This document shows, piece after piece, positions 53,332 to 58,906 of a stretch of 58,906 nt of DNA. How positions within the stretch are numbered: the first letter of the stretch is position 1; each line of letters begins with the position of its first letter. The translations under genes were made by a program, and so were the position numbers. The notes under the pieces were generated by a model, which was not told the origin of the DNA, searched no databases, and saw nothing but the letters and a program-made list of their open reading frames with translations. Origin of the DNA: Aphodosoma sp045631465 (GTDB taxonomy: Bacteria; Bacteroidota; Bacteroidia; Bacteroidales; Paludibacteraceae); contig JAZQUV010000049.1 in assembly GCA_045631465.1 (NCBI GenBank), forward strand, positions 1 to 58,906, given 5' to 3'.

Positions 53332-54327
53332 CATGTCCCATTGTTCGAGTGTACCGAGCAATTCGTCGAATGTGTGACATTTTGCTTTTTCTTGTACCTC
53401 TTTGATTTGGTTATGTACTGCTTCGTCGTAGCATTCTGTTGGAACGGCGCGAATTACACCCATTGCGATTGGCATATCAGGACCTTCCATGAGAGCCAAT
53501 TTGAGGTGGAGTGTTGGGTCTTCAGTTGTAGCATCGTGAACGAGGATGTCGTTTTCAGTCACGCCATTTTCGCCGATTGTAACAACTTTCAAATTCCAAC
53601 CATCGAGCACAAGACCTTTGTTGCGGTCTTTACCAAAAATCATTGGTTTGCCGTGTTCGAGAACTACTGTGCGTTCGAGACGATCTTCTTTAGTCGCAAT
53701 CCAATTGTTTGCGCCATTGTTGAAGATAACGCAGTTACACAAGCATTCGCATACTGAATATCCTTTGTGTTCTGCTGCAGCTTTCATTACCATAACAGAT
53801 GTAGGACCATCAACGTCGAGTGTACGAGCGAAGAATGTGCCACGAGCACCCATTACCAATTCTGCTGGACGGAAAGGACGTTCTACAGTACCGAAAGGTG
53901 ATGATTTAGACACGAAACCTTTAGGTGAAGTAGGTGAGTATTGACCTTTTGTCAAACCGTAGATGCGGTTGTTGACAATCAACATGTTGATGTTCACGTT
54001 ACGACGACAAGCGTGGATGAAGTGGTTACCACCGATAGCGAGACAGTCGCCGTCGCCAGATACTTGCCATACTGTCAATTCAGGGTGAGAGATTTTAACA
54101 CCCGAAGCGATAGCTGCACCACGGCCGTGGATTGTGTTGAAGCCGTAAGTGTTCATATAGTGAGGCAAACGAGAAGAGCAACCGATACCAGAAATAACAG
54201 CGATTTCGTGTGGTGGCACTCCTACTTCTGCCATTGCTTTATGTAGAGAGTTAAGTACTGCGTGGTCGCCGCAACCAGGACACCAGCGTACTTGTTGATC
54301 ACTTTTATAATCTTTTGCTGTAAACAT
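53329..54327 (-). CDS. korB: 2-oxoacid:ferredoxin oxidoreductase, beta subunit
   Basis: A 332-aa thiamine-diphosphate subunit (WCPGCGDHAVLNSL at residues 15-28; TPP motif SGDGDCLAIGGNH, with NNRIYGLTKGQ). With the alpha subunit it converts a 2-oxoacid (2-oxoglutarate likely) and CoA to the acyl-CoA, CO2 and reduced ferredoxin. Substrate cannot be fixed by eye. It follows korA after 103 bases filled by heptamer arrays. Confidence 0.88.
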   Translation of the reverse strand: MFTAKDYKSDQQVRWCPGCGDHAVLNSLHKAMAEVGVPPHEIAVISGIGCSSRLPHYMNTYGFNTIHGRGAAIASGVKISHPELTVWQVSGDGDCLAIGGNHFIHACRRNVNINMLIVNNRIYGLTKGQYSPTSPKGFVSKSSPFGTVERPFRPAELVMGARGTFFARTLDVDGPTSVMVMKAAAEHKGYSVCECLCNCVIFNNGANNWIATKEDRLERTVVLEHGKPMIFGKDRNKGLVLDGWNLKVVTIGENGVTENDILVHDATTEDPTLHLKLALMEGPDMPIAMGVIRAVPTECYDEAVHNQIKEVQEKAKCHTFDELLGTLEQWDM

Positions 54328-54336
54328 AATTCTTTT

Positions 54337-54429
54337 AATTTGAAATTTGAAATTTGAAATTTGAAATTCGAAATTTGAAAATTAAAATTAGGTAATAATT
54401 TTCAACTTTCAACTTTCAGCTTTCAACTT
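54337..54429. repeat. Two facing heptamer arrays between korA and korB
   Basis: AATTTGA units (54337-54380) and TTTCAAC units (54400-54429) face each other and can partly pair. They fill the gap between korB start and korA stop. Confidence 0.75.
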
Positions 54430-54430
54430 A

Positions 54431-56269
54431 TTAGATTGTTTTAAGATATTCAACAATTTGACCAACATTGAAAGGTTGACCTTCAATTTTGTTGTATTGG
54501 AGATATTCGCCAGGAACTTGTGAGCGAAGATATGTTGCAAATTGACCTGAGTTCAACTCGCATACAACCACTTTTTTGTATTTGCGGATAACCTCTGCAG
54601 TGTTTTTAGGAAGTGGACTGATGTAGTTGAAGTGTGCCAATGCGCATGGGCATCCTTCTTCGTTCATTGTGTTCACAGCGCTTAACAAGTGACCATATGT
54701 AGAACCCCAACCTACTACGAGAGTATCTGCATCGACGTTACCTTCGACTTTGAGTTCAGGGATTTGATTTGCTACTTGAGCTACTTTTGCAGCGCGAGTT
54801 TCTACCATCTTAGCGTGGTTAGCACCATCGGTAGAGATGTTAGCTTTGTTAGCATCGCGTTCGAGACCGCAGTTGCGGTGTGTGAAGCCTTCCATGCCTG
54901 GGAATGCAAGGTGGCGAACTTTTGTTTCAGCGTCGCGGCATACTGCGTTATAACCCTCTTTGTGTGCTTCTGTTGCAACGTGTGGGTGGATTTCTGGCAA
55001 TTCAGCCAATTTTGGCAAGCGCCACAATGCTGAACCATTGCCGAGATATGCATCTGTGAGAAGAACAACAGGAGTGTTGTTTTCCAATGCCAAACGGCAA
55101 GCTTCGAATGCATAGTCGAAGCAGTTGTCAGACGAACTTGCTGCGATTACGATACAAGGACATTCTCCATTACGGCCGTAGATAGCTTGAAGCAAGTCAG
55201 TTTGTTCTGTTTTTGTAGGAAGACCAGTTGATGGACCACCACGCATAACGTCGATAACAACGATTGGCAACTCAGCCATTACGCCAAGACCGATAGCCTC
55301 TGATTTCAATGAAAGACCAGGACCTGAAGTACTTGTTACGGCCAAATCGCCTGCGAATGCAGCACCGAGTGTTGTACATACACCTGCGATTTCGTCTTCG
55401 CATTGTACTACTTTCACACCCATATCTTTGCGTGCTGTGAGTTCGTGCATGATGTCGGTTGCAGGAGTGATAGGGTAGCTACCGAGGAACAACTCTTTGC
55501 CTGATTTTTTAGCAGCAGCAATGAGACCAAGGGCAGTTGCTTTGTTACCTGCAATGATTGTGTAACGACCTTTTGGAAGGTTTTCTGCACGATTTACTTC
55601 GAATGTAGATATATTAAGGTGGAGGTTGTTACCATAGTTGTATCCGTCTGTCAACACTTTAGTGTTTGCTTTCAACAAGTCTGGTTTTTTGCCGAATTTG
55701 CCACCGAGGAAGTGAATAGCTTGTTCCAATGGGCGGTTGAACAACCAGCAGATAAGACCAAGGGCGAACATGTTTTTGCAACGTACTACTGCTTTGTTGT
55801 CCATGCCAAAGTCTTCCAAACTTTTTTGAGTCAATGATGTAAGTGCAACAGGAACGAGTTGGATTGTTTCTGAAATGCCTAATTCAGTGAATGGATTGTC
55901 GGTTTTGTAACCTGCTTTTTCCATGTTCTTTTCGTCGAACGAGTCTGTGTCGAAGATAAGTACACCGCATTTTTTCAAGATTTTGTGGTTTACTTTCAAC
56001 GCAGCGCAGTTCATTGCTACGAGAACGTCAGCTTCATCACCAGGAGTGTGAATGCCTGAACCAACGTGAACTTGGAATCCCGATACACCACCTACTGTGC
56101 CTTGTGGAGCACGCATATCTGCTGGATAATCTGGGAATGTTGCAATTTCGTTACCGAGAATCGCTGATAAGTTTGAGAACAATGTTCCCGTCAATTGCAT
56201 ACCATCGCCTGAGTCACCGCAGAAACGGATGGTAACATCTTTGCAAATGGTTTTGTCTTTTGAGCTCAT
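54431..56269 (-). CDS. korA: 2-oxoacid:ferredoxin oxidoreductase, fused gamma-alpha subunit
   Basis: A 612-aa protein with an N-terminal gamma domain (about 8-190, IRFCGDSGDGMQLTG; PQGTVGGVSGFQVHVG) and a C-terminal alpha region with the pyrimidine-binding domain (about 225-420, LGSYPITPATDIMHEL; TSTSGPGLSLKSEAIG) and domain II (about 500-610). The fused form is common in Bacteroidetes. First gene of the kor operon. Confidence 0.88.
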   Translation of the reverse strand: MSSKDKTICKDVTIRFCGDSGDGMQLTGTLFSNLSAILGNEIATFPDYPADMRAPQGTVGGVSGFQVHVGSGIHTPGDEADVLVAMNCAALKVNHKILKKCGVLIFDTDSFDEKNMEKAGYKTDNPFTELGISETIQLVPVALTSLTQKSLEDFGMDNKAVVRCKNMFALGLICWLFNRPLEQAIHFLGGKFGKKPDLLKANTKVLTDGYNYGNNLHLNISTFEVNRAENLPKGRYTIIAGNKATALGLIAAAKKSGKELFLGSYPITPATDIMHELTARKDMGVKVVQCEDEIAGVCTTLGAAFAGDLAVTSTSGPGLSLKSEAIGLGVMAELPIVVIDVMRGGPSTGLPTKTEQTDLLQAIYGRNGECPCIVIAASSSDNCFDYAFEACRLALENNTPVVLLTDAYLGNGSALWRLPKLAELPEIHPHVATEAHKEGYNAVCRDAETKVRHLAFPGMEGFTHRNCGLERDANKANISTDGANHAKMVETRAAKVAQVANQIPELKVEGNVDADTLVVGWGSTYGHLLSAVNTMNEEGCPCALAHFNYISPLPKNTAEVIRKYKKVVVCELNSGQFATYLRSQVPGEYLQYNKIEGQPFNVGQIVEYLKTI

Positions 56270-56309
56270 TTTTTTTAGTATTATATTAAAGTTTAAAGAA
56301 ATTATTCAA

Positions 56310-56384
56310 TTTGAAAGTTGAAAGTTGAGATTTGAAAGTTGAAAAATTATACTTCCTCATTTCTCATTCCTCATTTCTCATTCC
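56310..56384. repeat. Heptamer arrays at the end of ettA
   Basis: GAAAGTT units (56310-56345) and CTCATTC/CTCATTT units (56353-56384). The ettA stop codon (56378-56380) lies inside the second array. Confidence 0.75.
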
Positions 56385-58048
56385 ATGAGTTTGCGATAAC
56401 GGATGCGTTTTGGTTCTTCATCGCCCATACGCATACGTTTGTTTTCTTCATATTCGCTATATGTACCCTCGAAGAAGAATACTTTTGAGTCGCCTTCGAA
56501 TGCCAAAATGTGTGTACAGATACGGTCCAAGAACCAACGGTCGTGCGAGATGACTACTGCGCAACCTGCAAAGCCTTCGAGACCCTCTTCCAACGCACGC
56601 AATGTGTTGACGTCGATATCATTCGTTGGCTCGTCGAGCAACAACACGTTAGCCTCTGACTTCAATGTTAATGCCAAGTGCAAACGGTTACGCTCACCAC
56701 CCGACAACACGCCACACAATTTTTCTTGGTCGGCACCAGTGAAGTTGAATCGACTCAAATATGCGCGAGCATTGATTTCTCTGCCTGCAACACGGATGAA
56801 CTCAGTGCCACCCGAAATCACCTCATATATAGTTTTATTAGGGTCGATATCTTTGTGCATTTGGTCAACATAGCCCACTTTCACTGTTTCGCCTACTTCG
56901 AACGTACCGCTATTCACGGTTTCTGTGCCCATAATCATACGGAATAGGGTAGTTTTACCTGCTCCGTTAGGTCCAATGATACCTACGATACCGTTAGGTG
57001 GCAACATGAAATTCAAACCTTCGAACAACAATCTATCGCCAAATGCTTTTGATACATCAACTGCGTTGATAACTTTATTACCCAAACGTGGTCCGTTAGG
57101 GATAAAGATTTCCAATTTTTCTTCTTTAGCTTTTTGGTCTTCGTTGAGCAATGCATCGTATGAGTTCAAACGTGCTTTACCTTTGGCGTGACGAGCCGAT
57201 GGTGCCATACGAATCCATTCCAACTCGCGTTCAAGTGTTTTGCGACGTTTGCTTGCTTGTTTTTCTTCCAATGCCATACGTGCAGTTTTTTGGTCGAGCC
57301 AGCCCGAATAGTTTCCTTTCCAAGGAATACCTTCGCCACGGTCTAATTCCAAAATCCAACCTGCTACGTGATCCAAGAAGTAACGGTCGTGGGTTACAGC
57401 AATTACTGTACCTTTATATTGTTGTAAGTGTTGCTCCAACCAGTCGATAGATTCAGCATCCAAGTGGTTGGTAGGCTCGTCGAGAAGCAATACATCAGGC
57501 TCTTGCAACAACAAGCGGCACAAAGCCACACGGCGACGTTCGCCTCCCGAAAGATTATTCATCACTGCATCTTCGTCAGGACAACGCAATGCATCCATTG
57601 CGCGCTCCAATTTTGAGTCGATATTCCAAGCATCGTGAGCATCAAGGAATTCTTGCACTTCAGCTTGGCGAGCAAGCAATTTGTCGAAGTCTGCATCTGG
57701 GTCACAAAATGCTTCATTGATTTGTTCAAATTCAGCCAATTTGTCCATAATTGGTTGTACGCCCTCTTGCACTACCTCTTTTACAGTCTTATTTTCGTCG
57801 AATTTAGGCTCTTGTTCAAGATATCCTACCGAATATCCTGGTGAGAAAACAACCTCTCCTTCGTATGATTTTTCGATACCCGCAATAATCTTCATCAACG
57901 TAGATTTACCCGAACCATTCAAACCAATGATACCGATTTTGGCACCATAGAAGAACGAAAGGTAAATGTTTTTCAACACTTGTTTATGCGGTGGAAATGT
58001 TTTACTTACATTCACCATCGAAAAAATAATCTTTTTATCGTCAGCCAT
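56378..58048 (-). CDS. ettA: Energy-dependent translational throttle protein, ABC-F family
   Basis: A 556-aa soluble protein with two ABC ATPase domains: Walker A GLNGSGKST and GPNGAGKTT, signatures LSGGERRRVAL and LSGGERNRLHL. The linker between them (about 245-320, basic, with RRKTLERELEWIR) is the P-site tRNA-interaction motif. EttA binds the ribosomal E site and gates the first elongation step according to ATP level. Length and the ending KRIRYRKLM fit EttA rather than other ABC-F types. A -7 box lies at 58189-58196. Confidence 0.93.
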   Translation of the reverse strand: MADDKKIIFSMVNVSKTFPPHKQVLKNIYLSFFYGAKIGIIGLNGSGKSTLMKIIAGIEKSYEGEVVFSPGYSVGYLEQEPKFDENKTVKEVVQEGVQPIMDKLAEFEQINEAFCDPDADFDKLLARQAEVQEFLDAHDAWNIDSKLERAMDALRCPDEDAVMNNLSGGERRRVALCRLLLQEPDVLLLDEPTNHLDAESIDWLEQHLQQYKGTVIAVTHDRYFLDHVAGWILELDRGEGIPWKGNYSGWLDQKTARMALEEKQASKRRKTLERELEWIRMAPSARHAKGKARLNSYDALLNEDQKAKEEKLEIFIPNGPRLGNKVINAVDVSKAFGDRLLFEGLNFMLPPNGIVGIIGPNGAGKTTLFRMIMGTETVNSGTFEVGETVKVGYVDQMHKDIDPNKTIYEVISGGTEFIRVAGREINARAYLSRFNFTGADQEKLCGVLSGGERNRLHLALTLKSEANVLLLDEPTNDIDVNTLRALEEGLEGFAGCAVVISHDRWFLDRICTHILAFEGDSKVFFFEGTYSEYEENKRMRMGDEEPKRIRYRKLME

Positions 58049-58188
58049 AAATTGTAAAAATAAAGTCTAAATATAGGTTCAAAAATAATTATTAATGTAA
58101 CGTGCTTGTTTTGTTACATATTTACACCATATTAGATGTTCTTCACATCGTTTACGTTTGGGTGTAACAAACCGAATGTAATATGTTG

Positions 58189-58218
58189 CAAAGTTACAAC
58201 ATTTTTTTAATTAACAAA
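58189..58218 (-). promoter_or_regulatory. Promoter of ettA
   Basis: Minus-strand TTTG (58215-58218), 18 bases, TAACTTTG (58189-58196), about 140 bases upstream of the start codon. Confidence 0.5.
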
Positions 58219-58330
58219 GGAAAAAATAGACTTTTTTTATAAAAACTCTTTCATTATTCAAAATATATGCTTTTTGTTGGTGATTTACAATGATTTTTGT
58301 AGTAATATATTTTGAGATGGATGGAAATAA

Positions 58331-58366
58331 AAAAAGGTCTCAATCATCAAGATTGAAACCTTTTCT
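58331..58366 (-). terminator. Terminator after the tRNA-Lys pair
   Basis: AAAAAGGTCTCAATC and GATTGAAACCTTTT pair with one mismatch around a short loop, directly past the tRNA 3' end, with a T run. Confidence 0.75.
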
Positions 58367-58367
58367 G

Positions 58368-58440
58368 TGATCCAGCTGGGGCTCGAACCCAGGACCCCAA
58401 CATTAAAAGTGTTGTGCTCTACCAGCTGAGCTACTGAATC
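58368..58440 (-). tRNA. tRNA-Lys (UUU), copy 2 of the transcript
   Basis: A 73-base cloverleaf: acceptor GATTCAG/CTGGATC, anticodon loop CTTTTAA giving UUU, T-loop TTCGAGC, discriminator A, no encoded CCA. Identical to the copy at 58475-58547, 34 bases upstream. Confidence 0.95.
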
Positions 58441-58474
58441 AGCGTGATTTTTAAAAGTTGTCTCTTTTTTTTAG

Positions 58475-58547
58475 TGATCCAGCTGGGGCTCGAACCCAGG
58501 ACCCCAACATTAAAAGTGTTGTGCTCTACCAGCTGAGCTACTGAATC
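58475..58547 (-). tRNA. tRNA-Lys (UUU), copy 1 of the transcript
   Basis: Identical to the 58368-58440 copy over all 73 bases. Transcribed first from the promoter at 58590-58621. Confidence 0.95.
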
Positions 58548-58589
58548 ATCAAGTTAAGTGCTATGAGAATTAACTCTCAAAAGCGGGTG

Positions 58590-58621
58590 CAAAGTTACGA
58601 CTTTTTTTTGGATTGACCAAA
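58590..58621 (-). promoter_or_regulatory. Promoter of the tRNA-Lys pair
   Basis: Minus-strand TTTG (58618-58621), 20 bases, TAACTTTG (58590-58597), 42 bases upstream of the first tRNA. The stretch from 58622 to the window end is G/T-rich and shows no gene I can support. Confidence 0.7.
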
Positions 58622-58906
58622 TATTTTGCAATGTTTTTTGGTTTTTATTTGTTGTGTGTGGTTTAATTGTTTGGTTTTTAGGTTTTTATATTTTGCGGTG
58701 TAAACGAGGCTGAAGTGTTGATTGTGTTGGTTTTTAGTTTGTTGGATGGGTTATAGGTGTGGCATAGAGAAGTGTTTTGGGGGAAGAGTGGCGGAAAATA
58801 CGGCGTTTTTTGTGTTATTTGCGATATTTTTGGGTGTGGAGATGTGGGTATTGTGTCGTTGGTGGTGGATTGTGTTCGGGAAGTCGGAGGCCAAGCGGTC
58901 TTAGGA

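Noticed and set aside
58722..58904. 60-codon open frame on the plus strand at the window end
   Set aside because: Trp/Cys-rich, biased by G/T-rich DNA, no recognisable domain and no upstream promoter; not reported as a gene.
58880..58906. GGCCAAGCGGTCTTAGGA stretch resembling the D-arm of a tRNA-Ser/Leu
   Set aside because: The bases before it do not give a normal T8 position and the rest lies outside the window, so a tRNA cannot be supported.

Overview
The window looks like a chromosome segment of an AT-rich anaerobic member of the Bacteroidales. Promoters follow the Bacteroidetes pattern (TTTG, 19-21 bases, TAnnTTTG). The core genes include DUF4270, OstA-like, PorT-like barrel and short glycogen synthase genes typical of the order. 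Anaerobic NrdD/NrdG and a 2-oxoacid:ferredoxin oxidoreductase point to strict anaerobiosis. An alpha-amylase with a C-terminal type IX sorting domain shows a T9SS, which argues against Bacteroides itself; the species cannot be named from sequence alone.

Layout. (1) 1-14.3 kb is accessory, phage-like DNA: an Amidase_3 endolysin and a u-spanin-like lipoprotein (leftward), a LexA/CI-type S24 repressor, and a rightward run of Mu Gam-like, DUF3987 (broken by an in-frame amber), ASCH-like, VirE_N/PriCT and DUF4248 genes. Between endolysin and repressor sits a four-gene leftward operon plus a MORN gene: TPR-HExxH metallopeptidase, MazG-like pyrophosphohydrolase, PD-(D/E)XK-DUF2075 nuclease-helicase and UPF1-like helicase. 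It is preceded by a strongly folded leader RNA and looks like a defence cassette. (2) 14.3-43 kb is a core block, mostly on the minus strand: gap, fhs, an outer-membrane biogenesis operon (three PpiC/SurA-like chaperones, OstA, Usp, LysM and barrel proteins), gpmI, a 6S-like RNA and two small exported proteins on the plus strand, tRNA-Lys(CUU), clpC, DUF4270, glycogen synthase, amylase, transglutaminase, nrdG and nrdD. (3) 43.8-52.7 kb is a second, plus-strand accessory island, bounded by near-identical 34-base direct repeats: an unknown 107-aa protein, a HARE-HTH-HExxH metallopeptidase, an AddB-like nuclease, an AddA-like helicase-nuclease, then an ADP-ribosyltransferase/NADAR pair and a 59-aa membrane protein. 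(4) 53.3-58.9 kb returns to core genes: korB, korA, ettA and two identical tRNA-Lys(UUU).

Two themes stand out. Both islands combine a HExxH metallopeptidase with PD-(D/E)XK nucleases and SF1 helicases, and the second also carries a likely toxin-antitoxin pair built on reversible ADP-ribosylation. In addition, short tandem arrays with 7-, 8- or 9-base units lie at gene boundaries, repeatedly supply stop codons (gpmI, ettA, clpC, ASCH-like, VirE), and also lie in frame inside genes. A separate ~60-base palindromic element is nested inside some of these arrays.
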